DNA of 64,000 nucleotides, taken from contig NZ_UYXQ01000007.1 in NCBI RefSeq assembly GCF_900624995.1, positions 62,001-126,000 of the forward strand, written 5' to 3'. A program made the translations under genes and the position numbers. This DNA comes from Pseudomonas antarctica (GTDB lineage Bacteria; Pseudomonadota; Gammaproteobacteria; Pseudomonadales; Pseudomonadaceae). Positions 8,076-16,193 of the stretch are shown here, in pieces. Positions within the stretch are counted from its first letter, which is position 1, and the number at the start of each line of letters is the position of its first letter. Below the pieces are notes generated by a model. It had not been told where the DNA came from. It ran no database searches and saw nothing but the letters and a program-made list of their open reading frames with translations.

Positions 8076-8431
8076 ATGAGAACATCCATCACGCTCACAC
8101 TTGCCTGGCGTGGCCCGTCAACGCTTGGTCGCAACTCTCCAACAGCCCTATCCTCGATTTCACAGCGACTGCGCTCACAGGGGAAAAAGTCAGCGCTGCC
8201 CAGTTGCTTGGCCAATCGACGATCTTGATCGTCACGCCGAGCACCGACGCCGCAAAGAGCACGGGTCTGTGGGCCGAAGCGCTGCGCAAGAACATTGATC
8301 CGACTAGGGGGCATATCAGAGACGTGCTCGCTACTTGCTCCGCGTATTTTTCGCACCTGACGCAACCGCTCACTGTGGGCCGAGTAACGGTTGGTGCTGC
8401 TTACCGGACCAAGCAGGACGCGCCAGCATAA
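8076..8431 (+). pseudogene. Frameshifted, truncated redoxin-like gene
   Basis: An ATG at 8076 with AAGGAAAA upstream begins a plausible export signal (MRTSITLTLAW), but that frame stops early. The mature part continues in another frame (SPILDFTATALTGEKVSAAQ, STILIVTPSTDAAKSTGLWA) and matches the start of thioredoxin-fold 'redoxin' proteins of the AhpC/TSA type. After about residue 80 of the second frame the sequence loses any family resemblance and stops at 8431. One frameshift plus loss of the C-terminal half explains it. The catalytic cysteine is not apparent. Confidence 0.55.
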
Positions 8432-8447
8432 ACGGTGTTGGCAGCGA

Positions 8448-9317
8448 TCAGTCGATGGCTTTTCGAGAGCCGAATGTCCGGGCGAAAACGCAGGTGAACT
8501 CTGCGCCCACCAACAGGATCTGTGCTGAAAAGTAGACCCAGAGCAGTACCACCACTAACGAGCCAGCCGCTCCAAAGCCCGACGCGACGTTGCTGCGGCC
8601 GATGTAAGCGCCGATCACCACCTTGCCCCCAGTGAAGAGTAAAGCCGCCAGCAATGCGCCGAGCCACACATCGGACGCTAGGACACGCTGACGCGGCATA
8701 ACCTTGTAGATCAGGCCGAAACTGAGCGCCACTAGTATGAAGCCGCCGAGCGCGTCGCCGGCCTCCACCACCGTCTGCCATTCGCCAAGTACCGGCTCCA
8801 GTTGGCGGCCCACGACAGCGAGCAGCGCACTGGTGAGCAACGATAAGATCAGCAGGAAGCCCAACGCGAGGACCATACCGAACGCCATCAGGCGTGCGCG
8901 CACGACCGAGAACCAGCCTTTCTTGCGCAGCTCCTCAGGCACTTGCCAAATCCGGTCGAGCGCGTTCTGTAGTTCGGCAAAAACGCTTGTGGCGCCAACG
9001 AACAGCAGCACCATCCCAACAGCAGTGGCGGTCAGTCCCTCGGCGGGCTCGCGCACGCTGACCAGCAGGCTCTGCACCGCGCCCGCGCTCCTCTCGCCCA
9101 TCAGGTTCTGTAACTGCGCCTGGATTTCACCACGAGCGGCGTCTTCACCGAACAGCAGTCCAGCCATCGACATCACAACAAGCAGCATCGGTGCCAGCGA
9201 GAATATCGTGTAGTAGGCCAGCGCGGCGCCCATGCTTGGGACGTAGTCGTCAAGCCAAGAGGTTGCGACCTGCTTGGTCAGTCCCCACCAGGCGGCGGGC
9301 CGGCCGGACAGCGTCAC
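8448..9317 (-). CDS. YihY/virulence factor BrkB family membrane protein
   Basis: 289 residues with about six membrane helices. Family signatures are SMGAALAYYTIFSLAPMLLV near the N-terminus, FAELQNALDRIWQVPE in the middle and VLLWVYFSAQILLVGAEFT near the C-terminus. BrkB/YihY proteins were once taken for RNase BN, which is not supported; the role is unknown, with links to stress and serum resistance. The start used is GTG at 9317, which has no Shine-Dalgarno of its own and overlaps the stop of a 13-codon frame (GTGA), so translation is probably coupled to it or the N-terminus has been altered by a frameshift. Confidence 0.85.
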   Translation of the reverse strand: MTLSGRPAAWWGLTKQVATSWLDDYVPSMGAALAYYTIFSLAPMLLVVMSMAGLLFGEDAARGEIQAQLQNLMGERSAGAVQSLLVSVREPAEGLTATAVGMVLLFVGATSVFAELQNALDRIWQVPEELRKKGWFSVVRARLMAFGMVLALGFLLILSLLTSALLAVVGRQLEPVLGEWQTVVEAGDALGGFILVALSFGLIYKVMPRQRVLASDVWLGALLAALLFTGGKVVIGAYIGRSNVASGFGAAGSLVVVLLWVYFSAQILLVGAEFTCVFARTFGSRKAID

Positions 9318-9355
9318 AGGAGGTCGGTATTGAGTAGAATTTCAGTGGTATTCAT
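9314..9355 (-). CDS. Possible 13-residue leader peptide of the BrkB gene
   Basis: MNTTEILLNTDLL starts at ATG 9355 with GAAGGAA about 6 nt upstream and ends in a TGA sharing bases with the BrkB GTG start. It may be a coupling leader, or the true N-terminus of BrkB displaced by a frameshift near 9317. The two options cannot be separated from sequence alone. Confidence 0.35.
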   Translation of the reverse strand: MNTTEILLNTDLL

Positions 9356-9826
9356 ATCTATTCCTTCACGGGTGCGCGCGACTTGGTGGTTGGAACCACC
9401 GAGTTCGAGGGGCCCGCACTCGCGCTGTCGGTTGCGCCCTGCAAGCGCTTTCCTGGCCGTAGCGGTAAGTGACACGCCTCGGTGGGTGAAAAACAAATGC
9501 ATCCTGCCCCGTTTGCGCGCGCGAGTCTGTGCGACAGCACACACACGAGTGTATGCGCGCCGACCACGATGGGCCTTCAATCGAGGACTCCATCATAAGT
9601 TTTCAGCATTTTTTGGGCTTTTTTCACAATCTTTGGCTAGCTAACGATGAGCTTCTGAAAAAACTTTCGGTTGTGAGTAGCGAAGGGCGGGTGGGTAAAA
9701 CGTTGAACCTGCGTCTCGTCATCGACACGCGAAAACGCGTAACGAGCCTGAAGCAAACCTGCAGATCACGCGATTTATCTGTATGGCAGCGCACACAGAA
9801 CGACTTTTTCTAGTCGCACACGCAGC
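9356..9826. other. Intergenic region, no gene seen
   Basis: 470 bases between the divergently placed upstream side of BrkB and the end of the BON gene. It holds a promoter-sized space for BrkB and some CACACA/GTGT-rich sequence near 9535-9555. No supported gene, RNA or terminator was recognised. Confidence 0.45.
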
Positions 9827-10660
9827 TTAGAAAATCAGCTCATTGGACTGAACGCTTTTGACCCCCCGTACGTTCTGCGCAAGTTCGATGGCCAGCGCCT
9901 GTTCAGTACCATTATTGACTTTACCACTGAGACTGACGACGCCCTTATTGGTGGTCACGTCGATGAATGAGCCGGCCACGTTGCTGGTGTACAGCAGGGT
10001 TGACTTAACCTTGGTCGTGATCCAACTGTCGCTAATGTCGCTACCCGCCTCGTCTACCACCTGCTTGCTACTCTCGACCATGCTGGGTTTCATCGCATTG
10101 ACTTTGATCTGGTTATCAACCGCGATCACGCCATGGGTATTGCGCGCCAGACGACCGGCCAATTCACGCTCAGCCGCGCTTTGTGCAGTACCACTCAAAA
10201 TCACCCGAGCAAACTTGGTGTCGACGTTTGTGCTCAATCCGGCGGCACTCTTGCTCCACAGCAGCTTCGATTTGACCGCTGCGGTGATGCTGGCGTCCTC
10301 AATCACATCACTGAAACCGCGCTCAGTGCCGGGCTTTGGCGCAACGTAGTTGGCGTCTACGATGATCTGGTTATCCACCGCTGTAATGCCTTTAACGCTC
10401 AGGGCAATTTCCTTGGCCAGATCCTTGTTAACCTCTTCCGTGACATCGCCTTGCAGAATGGCCTTGCCGTTCTCCACCGTGACATCAATTTTATTGCTGC
10501 GCAGATAAGGGCTTAATGCGAAGGTGGTCCAGATCTGAGTTTCCTGACGGGCATTGGTGACCTCTTGCGAATCGCCAGCGGCGTAAGCACTGAGACTGGC
10601 GCCGGCGATTGAAAGTGCGAGGAAGGTGCTGAGAAATAAGCTATTGGGCTGATTGTTCAT
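9827..10660 (-). CDS. Triple BON-domain periplasmic protein (OsmY-like)
   Basis: 277 residues from ATG 10660. A signal peptide ends at SAYA. Three BON repeats follow, at about residues 35-105, 118-185 and 200-277, each with the pattern 'V..G...L.G.V......A..IA..V.GV..V.N.I' (for example VENGKAILQGDVTEEVNKD and VTTNKGVVSLSGKVNNGTE). BON domains bind phospholipid and appear in OsmY-type osmotic and stress proteins. A longer in-frame extension to 10885 is unlikely because the signal peptide would be internal. It sits in the stress set with PRC and BrkB proteins. Confidence 0.85.
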   Translation of the reverse strand: MNNQPNSLFLSTFLALSIAGASLSAYAAGDSQEVTNARQETQIWTTFALSPYLRSNKIDVTVENGKAILQGDVTEEVNKDLAKEIALSVKGITAVDNQIIVDANYVAPKPGTERGFSDVIEDASITAAVKSKLLWSKSAAGLSTNVDTKFARVILSGTAQSAAERELAGRLARNTHGVIAVDNQIKVNAMKPSMVESSKQVVDEAGSDISDSWITTKVKSTLLYTSNVAGSFIDVTTNKGVVSLSGKVNNGTEQALAIELAQNVRGVKSVQSNELIF

Positions 10661-10763
10661 GATGGTTCTCACTTTTAAGAAAGACCTGATGGGTCGAGAT
10701 GCTGTCAAATAACAGCCCCCAATACCCAGCACTGCTCTGGCTAACCAAACAATGGGGCCAGAC

Positions 10764-11033
10764 TCAGCGTTTAGATTGATGGATAAAATCGTTGACCGGC
10801 GTCTGTGCTGCTTCACGCGTGATGGCGTAGCGCTCCTGCTGCGACTTTTCTTCTTCGTTGTTGGTGCTGGGCTGTTGCTCTTCACGAGCCGCCCTTCTTG
10901 GTTCTTGGGTGTCGCCCTGCGGAAAAATCGTTATGGCTTTGTAATACGGCTGAGTCGTGCTCTTGCCGCTAGGCTCTTGTGCGCGGCTTTTGCTGGACGC
11001 ACTGAGGTGGCGTTGTTCGCTGGGTTTGTTCAT
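10764..11033 (-). CDS. Small hydrophilic protein, unknown
   Basis: 89 residues, strongly charged and rich in Gln, Glu, Ser and Arg (RRAAREEQQPSTNNEEEKSQ), with no hydrophobic segment, so probably disordered. The start is supported by AGAGG 5 nt before ATG 11033. The gene points the same way as the BON gene 103 nt downstream. Such composition is common in desiccation and stress proteins, but no family was recognised. The overlapping plus-strand frame looks like its shadow. Confidence 0.5.
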   Translation of the reverse strand: MNKPSEQRHLSASSKSRAQEPSGKSTTQPYYKAITIFPQGDTQEPRRAAREEQQPSTNNEEEKSQQERYAITREAAQTPVNDFIHQSKR

Positions 11034-11469
11034 TTAAACCTCTGGCAAATACCTGGAGCGCTGCGAAGTTGCAGGGTCTCGGGATTAGGATAATGACAGT
11101 GGTGTGCATGCGCGTCGGTGCGCTAGCGCGCTTAAAAATAGCCCGCGGTCGAGATTTAAAAAAGTCTCAAACCTGAGCTGGCGGCATCAGCGCAATGCAG
11201 CGAAGCCCCAAGTACCTTGCACGTGCGCAGGGTATAACAAGGCTATGTGCGCTAACGGGCAGACCAGGCGGGTGCTCAGTAGAATCCGAGCCGTACGCCT
11301 GCCAATTGAGCTGCGCCGGATGAACGCAACAAAGCGCTCCGTCCTACTATTGCCCATGCCGTAGGAAACGCAGTCTTGCGCAGCTACCGCGCCGATCTGG
11401 CGCAGCAAACGGATATGGCCGTGCGCTTAGCTTGCGTTGCGTAGCTGCTGTGTGCGTTGCGTATGCGTT
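11034..11469. other. Non-coding, degenerate stretch
   Basis: Roughly 435 bases with no supported gene, between the small hydrophilic gene and the transposase remnant. A short self-complementary GCGCTAGCGC occurs near 11130. Its character fits decayed mobile DNA. Confidence 0.4.
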
Positions 11470-11657
11470 CGGGTCGCCAATCCGGCGTCCATGCAGCGAC
11501 GCAGCACTTCATTGAACAACCAGCGAAACAGATCGCTGTCCCGCAAACGGCTGTGTCGATTCTTGGAACAGGTTGAGTGATTAGGGACTTCACCTTCAAG
11601 ACTCAACCGGCAGAATCAGCGATACGCCAGGTTCAAATGGACCTCTTCGCACAACCG
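11470..11657 (-). mobile_element. IS1182-like transposase remnant
   Basis: On the minus strand one frame reads RLCEEVHLNLAYR-stop-FCRLSLEGEVPNHSTCS, then KNRHSRLRDSDLFRWLFNEV. This is the conserved N-terminal region of IS1182/IS5-type DDE transposases (usual form LAYRWFCRL, with W here mutated to a stop). Only about 60 codons survive; the catalytic region and inverted repeats are absent. It abuts the umuC/rulB-like remnant, so the insertion probably helped to destroy it. Confidence 0.6.
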
Positions 11658-11666
11658 CGGCTCTGA

Positions 11667-12312
11667 GCGATTGACGAGGCGTTCGCCGGTCTGACCGGTA
11701 TTGGTGGGCTGGATCCGTTGGGTAGGCAGATCCGCGCCCAGAATTCCCTGTGCAAGAAGGTACGTGTGTGCATCCGCACCGGCATGTTCAACCCGGAGGA
11801 GGCGAAATATGCCAATGGGGTGTTAGTGGATATGCCGTATCCCACTGACGACGTGCGGCTGCTCACGCAGGCGGCGGTGGGTGCACTTGATCAAATATTC
11901 CGACCAGGCTTCAAGTACGGTGAGGCTGAAGTGATGTTGCTCAATCTGTGTCAGCCTGGTGAGTACACCGATGATCTGTTCGCTGTATCGCAGCCGGCCG
12001 AGGCAACCTGGGTGATGACGGTGCTGGATCAGGTTAATGAGTGGTAGCGCTATCGCCTGTCATTAAAAAACGTTGCTGATGTACTTGGGGATTTTTCTTT
12101 TTTCAAGACTGCTAGGGAAATTGGTGGGCTGCGTCCAAACCATCAGCGGATGGTTTCGGCCGGCCGGATCTGGAGAATTTTGCATGGGGCAAATCATAAG
12201 CCATTCAATGCCCATTATGCATTTATGCAACCAGGAATTGGCAGGCCTTAAAGTCACTAGGTATGGGCCTATGCGCCAAAGGCATACAACGCGGCTCGAT
12301 AAGCTCTGCCAG
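11667..12312 (+). pseudogene. Internally deleted umuC/rulB-like (DNA polymerase V subunit) gene
   Basis: The frame from 11667 reads IDEAFAGLTGI, the catalytic 'SIDE' motif region of Y-family polymerases, then jumps directly to C-terminal UmuC sequence (NSLCKKVRVCIRTGMFNPEE, YANGVLVDMPYPTDDVRLL, GEYTDDLFAVSQPA) and stops at 12047. Family length is about 420 residues, so several hundred residues are missing. A short piece at 12271-12312 (RQRHTTRLDKL) resembles the family's last residues, implying an extra insertion of about 220 bp. rulB/umuC genes are known integration hotspots in Pseudomonas. Confidence 0.6.
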
Positions 12313-12423
12313 CTTAGGGCAAATTTAGGGAATGACCTACGCCGCAGTGGGCCGTTTCTGTCCTTTGAGCTTATCCAAAACCCAATATAATTGCGGCTTA
12401 GAGCGGGTTGTAGGGCGTGTTGG

Positions 12424-12451
12424 TCGGGTTCGAATCCCTATCTCTGCGCCA
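12424..12451 (+). other. tRNA 3'-end fragment (possible att site)
   Basis: TCGGGTTCGAATCCCTA at 12424-12440 has the sequence of a T-arm, followed by a 3' acceptor strand and CCA ending at 12451. The closest remembered pattern is serine tRNA (GGGTTCGAATCCCTATCTC, then CGCCA). No 5' half (D-arm, anticodon arm) precedes it, so it is not a functional tRNA. Such 3' fragments mark the distal end of elements integrated at a tRNA gene. Confidence 0.5.
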
Positions 12452-12460
12452 CTACATAGA

Positions 12461-12497
12461 AAAAGCCCCGTAGCTGAACAAGCTGCGGGGCTTTTTC
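12461..12497. terminator. Strong rho-independent terminator
   Basis: AAAAGCCCCGTAGCT (12461-12475) pairs with AGCTGCGGGGCTTTT (12481-12495) over 15 positions (one T-G pair), with a GAACA loop. A-run and T-run flank it, so it works in both directions: after the tRNA fragment on the plus strand and after the MFS gene on the minus strand. Confidence 0.85.
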
Positions 12498-12524
12498 GTT
12501 TATGTGGTTTTTACATCGGTCTGG

Positions 12525-13751
12525 TTAGCCCGGCTGCAACACCACGTTATTACTCACATTGCGCCCCAGCACCAGCACCGTTACGAAACCGCAACCCACC
12601 AACGCTGTAGCCAAACTCAACAACACCGCGCTACCCATCTGGTCAACAATCTGCCCGCCGAAGAACGAACCCAAGGCAATAATCACCTGGAACAAGGCGA
12701 CAAACAGCGGCATGCCGCGTTCGACATCTTTGGGTGCTACGACAAACATCCAGATGCTGGCGCAGGCGGGGAAGGCGCCGAAGGCGAAGCCCCAGAGTGC
12801 GATTAGCATTGCGGCGCCGGTCATGCCGGTGGCGAAGTAGGGGAACAGGGCGGTGCTGGTGCCGATCATCAGTGCGACCAGCAGCAGGGTGTAACGGACG
12901 CTGCGGTTGGCGGCGAAGCCGGCAAAGACATTACCCATCACCCCGGCGACGCCATACAGCAGTAGCAGTGAGCCAATTGTCGGGCCGTCAAAGCCGGAAC
13001 TGTTTTTGAAGAAGGGCGCGACATAGGTGTAGGCGGCAAAGTGCGCCAGGCCGATCAGCAAAACAGCGATCAAGCCGACTCGTGCTTGCGGATTGATGAA
13101 CAAGGCTGGGAGGTCACGGACCTGAATAGCCTTTTCCGGGGTGAGTCGCGGTAGCAGGAACACCTGCGCCAGCAGCACCGGTATGCCGACCAACGCGGTC
13201 ACCAGAAAGGTCATGCGCCAGCCCATCAGGCCACTCAGCCACGTACCCACGGGCACGCCCAGTACGGTGGCCAGGGTCACCCCCATCATGATAATCGAGG
13301 TCGCCTTCGCGACTCCCACGCCCTTGGGCGCCAGGCGCCCGCTCAGGGCGATGGCCGTCGCCCAGAACCCGCCGATGCTGATGCCCAGCAACACTCGGCC
13401 GAACAGCAACAGGTTGAAGTCGCTGGCGTAGGCCACCACCGAGTTGGCGATGATCATGATCAGCGTCAGGCCGATCAGCAGGTAGCGGCGGTCCATGGCG
13501 CCGATGCTGACAGACAGCAACGGCGCGGCAAGGGCGGCCATGATGCCGGGCAGTGTGACCATCAGGCCAGCGTGGCCGGCGCTGATGCCGAGGTCGCTGG
13601 CGACGTCGTTGAGCACGCCCACTGGCAGAAACTCACTGGTCACCAGGGCGAAGGCACCCACGGCGACCGAGAGAATCGCCAGCCACTGCTGTTTGACACT
13701 CTGTTGATTATGTTCGGGAGGGCCGCTAGGGGCCTGGCTGGCGCTTGGCAT
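12525..13751 (-). CDS. MFS transporter, DHA1 family (putative efflux)
   Basis: 408 residues and 12 predicted membrane helices. The motif between helices 2 and 3 (GAMDRRYLLIG) and the helix 4-5 region (GRVLLGISIGGFWATAIALS) match the drug:H+ antiporter subgroup that includes NepI, AraJ and YdhP-type exporters. The ATG at 13751 is chosen because the transmembrane part begins soon after; a further 60 in-frame codons upstream look non-coding. No ribosome site is strong. The substrate cannot be told. First gene on the core side of the possible island edge. Confidence 0.85.
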   Translation of the reverse strand: MPSASQAPSGPPEHNQQSVKQQWLAILSVAVGAFALVTSEFLPVGVLNDVASDLGISAGHAGLMVTLPGIMAALAAPLLSVSIGAMDRRYLLIGLTLIMIIANSVVAYASDFNLLLFGRVLLGISIGGFWATAIALSGRLAPKGVGVAKATSIIMMGVTLATVLGVPVGTWLSGLMGWRMTFLVTALVGIPVLLAQVFLLPRLTPEKAIQVRDLPALFINPQARVGLIAVLLIGLAHFAAYTYVAPFFKNSSGFDGPTIGSLLLLYGVAGVMGNVFAGFAANRSVRYTLLLVALMIGTSTALFPYFATGMTGAAMLIALWGFAFGAFPACASIWMFVVAPKDVERGMPLFVALFQVIIALGSFFGGQIVDQMGSAVLLSLATALVGCGFVTVLVLGRNVSNNVVLQPG

Positions 13752-14029
13752 GGTGTTGGGTTCCAGAGGGGAATGTCGCCTGAAGCCAGGCGAGGGGAAG
13801 GGAAATTGGAGGCGATTATAGGAATCGGTTCTGGCAATCACACAGGCGATCGTTTCGATAATAAACATCAGTGCAATCGATTCGACGCTCTCAGGCAGGC
13901 TTGAGGAAAGGTGGGCTGGGGAATACGGCAATGTCCTTCGCCCCGTGGTTTTGCAGAGGGGGCGTTTTTAGGTTTCAGTGCGTTAGCCAGGTGTTAATTT
14001 CATTTCACGGCTAACGCGTCGTTGCACCG

Positions 14030-14899
14030 CTACCTTTGGAGTGCTTCTGTTGCCGCATTGCTGCTTTGCGTATTTATCTGGTCGTGGAGTTTTTTAGCCA
14101 CGCCCAAGCGTGAGAGCTTGGTCAATAGGCAGAAAACAGCAACGATGGAAAAGCACGCTATAAAAAGTAAAAAGCCCTTTTGTTCGGTCAGCGCTCTCTT
14201 TACATCTTCACGGTAGGTGGGGGAAAGGAAGAGCGAACATAGTGTGTTGATGGTGTCTTCAGAGAAGTCGTCGTTGTAGAACTTTTCGAGTACCGTCGGT
14301 GATTTGCAGTCGTCGACAGACAGCGTCTCGCTGGGCCAGATGTGAAACTTGGCGTTGTTTTCTGAAAGATAAAAAGCGGGGACATCAGGGGCTTTTTTCA
14401 AGGACACCATCAGGTAGCTGGAGCCCGCCAGCGGCGGCGTTATGCTGATGATCACAAGGAAAAAGATTCCAAGCCCCAGACACCCGTTCTTTTTGAAAGG
14501 TGTCAGCATTTTTTCTTTAAGCGATACGTTGGCGAAGTCGCTCCAGTCAATATACTTTCTGATTCTCGCGACATCGCTATAGCTGAAGCGGTTAGCGGTG
14601 ATCCACTGGTCGGCTTGTTGGGCTTGCTCCAGGTTCTGCGCGGGGATGTTGAACTCGAACCGGTAGTATTCGACTTCGCGCAGATTTTTGCGGGTGGCTT
14701 CATATTTCTCGTTTTCAAAAGCCGTTGAACCGCCGAAAAAACGCCACAGTAAATCACGTAAAAAAATCAGCGAGCCTGAACGCGAGTAGATATATAAAAC
14801 TAAAGCGCATATTGCCAGGCCACTTAATAGCCCGACGATGGCGGCGTAGTTTTGAAATGTCCACGTTACGATGTTGTCATTGAGTGCCGGTTGAGACAT
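14030..14899 (-). CDS. Membrane protein of unknown function (DUF6216-like)
   Basis: 289 residues. There is an N-terminal membrane helix (IVGLLSGLAICALVLYIYS), a cytosolic charged region with a repeated-looking helix (NLEQAQQADQWITANRFSYS), a second helix (LGLGIFFLVIISITPPLAG), a periplasmic-type loop with two cysteines, and a last helix (FLLFIACFSIVAVFCLLT). AAGGAT precedes the ATG. It resembles proteins filed under DUF6216, though from memory only. An 8-bp stem (13981-13988 with 14009-14016) lies just beyond its stop but has no T-run. Confidence 0.6.
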   Translation of the reverse strand: MSQPALNDNIVTWTFQNYAAIVGLLSGLAICALVLYIYSRSGSLIFLRDLLWRFFGGSTAFENEKYEATRKNLREVEYYRFEFNIPAQNLEQAQQADQWITANRFSYSDVARIRKYIDWSDFANVSLKEKMLTPFKKNGCLGLGIFFLVIISITPPLAGSSYLMVSLKKAPDVPAFYLSENNAKFHIWPSETLSVDDCKSPTVLEKFYNDDFSEDTINTLCSLFLSPTYREDVKRALTEQKGFLLFIACFSIVAVFCLLTKLSRLGVAKKLHDQINTQSSNAATEALQR

Positions 14900-15196
14900 G
14901 CGGGGTCATCCTTGAAAGGGTTTCGGGGTAGGGGCGTGTCAGTGGCGCTACGGCAGCGAGTCGGATGAAAATCTAATGAAAATAGGCAGAGGGCTCAAGT
15001 TTTTTCAGATGTATTCATGTCTTTTAGAGCAGTTACTATAGGGACTACGAAGTGGTGGTTTATTTCGTACGTGTTTTCAAAAAAACGGCTACAGCTAGTT
15101 CGTTGCGAAGGCCTATTTAACTCACTATCTTTTTACGCCGAGCGAAGTCGCCCGAACATCTAGTTAGAAATCCCGCAACTGCAAAGGACATGCACG

Positions 15197-15451
15197 ATGA
15201 GTACGAATACGAAAAAAACGTCCGGCAAGATGGCCACTTTGGCGGCGCAAACCCTCAGTAATCCAAACGCGTCGGCCATCACCAAAAGCCTGGCCGCTTC
15301 AGCGTTGGCGCAGCGCGGTACCGATAAGCAGACGAGTGCAGAGCTGGAGGAGAAAGCAGGGAAGGCGCTTCAGAGTGACAAATACAGCGAGGAGACCAAA
15401 GCCCTTGCGGCCTCGGTCCTGTCCCAAGCCAATAAGGAGCGGGGAAACTGA
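15197..15451 (+). CDS. Small conserved hydrophilic protein, unknown
   Basis: 84 residues, alanine/serine/lysine-rich and probably helical, with an internal repeat of the type 'K.LAASALAQ' / 'KALAASVLSQ' at about residues 34-41 and 72-79. AAGGAC lies 9 nt before the ATG. It stands alone, transcribed to the right and followed by a clear terminator 29 nt after its stop. No known domain was recognised. Confidence 0.65.
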   Translation: MSTNTKKTSGKMATLAAQTLSNPNASAITKSLAASALAQRGTDKQTSAELEEKAGKALQSDKYSEETKALAASVLSQANKERGN

Positions 15452-15479
15452 GTTAAAAACGACGCCATCACCTAGGAAC

Positions 15480-15510
15480 GCCCGTAGCCTGAACAGCTGC
15501 GGGCTTTTTT
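15480..15510 (+). terminator. Rho-independent terminator
   Basis: GCCCGTAGC (15480-15488) pairs with GCTGCGGGC (15496-15504) around CTGAACA, followed by six T. It ends the small hydrophilic gene. Stem and loop closely resemble the terminator at 12461-12497. Confidence 0.85.
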
Positions 15511-15601
15511 GTATTCGGTTCGCTTCGAAGCATTTCTCACACCTCACCGAATAACTTCCGCCGCTGCGGTGTTCACCTCAAAGACCACCCAGGGAACGCC
15601 C

Positions 15602-16159
15602 ATGAACACCTCTTCCGACCGCTACGACCGACTGACCCGCACGTTCCACTGGCTCACCGCCGCCGTGGTGATCTTCATGTTTGCCAGTGCCCATATCTGG
15701 GAAAACCTGGAGAAAGGCACGCCGCTGCGCAAGGGCCTGCAATCGGTGCATATCTCGCTCGGCATTGCCATGGCGCTGTTGATCGTCGTACGGATTGTAT
15801 GGCGTGTGTTCTGCGGCAATCGGCCAAAGGCTGACAGTCACCCGACGCTTAACCTGCTGGCAAAAATAGCGCATGGTTGCCTATACCTGTTGCTGCTGGC
15901 GCAGATCGTGCTGGGCTTCCTGTTTCGCTGGGCTCAAGGTGAGCCTTTCAACTTTTTCGGACTGTTCCCCATTCCTGCGCCCTTTGCGATCGATCACGCC
16001 TGGCGGGGCACCCTGGGTGGCCTACATAACAATGTGGCCTGGGCGATCATTGTGCTGGCGGGTTTGCATGCCGCCGCTGCGCTCTGGCATCACTCCGTGT
16101 TGGGCGACAGCACGCTACGCCGCATGTTGCCGGGTTCACGCAATGCGCTTCAAAAGTGA
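15602..16159 (+). CDS. Cytochrome b561 family di-haem membrane protein
   Basis: 185 residues with four membrane helices. Histidines in RTFHWLTAAVV, LQSVHISLG, AKIAHGCLYLLLLAQ and LHAAAALWHH are placed as in bacterial cytochrome b561, where they hold two b haems and pass electrons from quinol to the periplasm. AGGGAA precedes the ATG at 15602; an upstream in-frame start near 15509 overlaps the terminator and is rejected. First gene of a row with a TPR protein, ECF sigma and anti-sigma. Confidence 0.9.
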   Translation: MNTSSDRYDRLTRTFHWLTAAVVIFMFASAHIWENLEKGTPLRKGLQSVHISLGIAMALLIVVRIVWRVFCGNRPKADSHPTLNLLAKIAHGCLYLLLLAQIVLGFLFRWAQGEPFNFFGLFPIPAPFAIDHAWRGTLGGLHNNVAWAIIVLAGLHAAAALWHHSVLGDSTLRRMLPGSRNALQK

Positions 16160-16193
16160 TGTTTCCTCCCCAACGTTACGGAGCATGACAACC

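Noticed and set aside
9529..9813. 94-codon frame between BrkB and BON genes
   Set aside because: No ribosome site, no recognisable domain and irregular codon use.
10752..11093. 113-codon plus-strand frame opposite the small hydrophilic gene
   Set aside because: It has no ribosome site and unusual composition; the minus-strand frame has AGAGG at proper distance and fits the strand of the BON gene.
12424..12451. Functional tRNA gene
   Set aside because: Only the T-arm and 3' acceptor strand are present; no D-arm or anticodon arm upstream.
13981..14016. Rho-independent terminator after the DUF6216-like gene
   Set aside because: The 8-bp stem has a 20-nt loop and no T-run on either strand.
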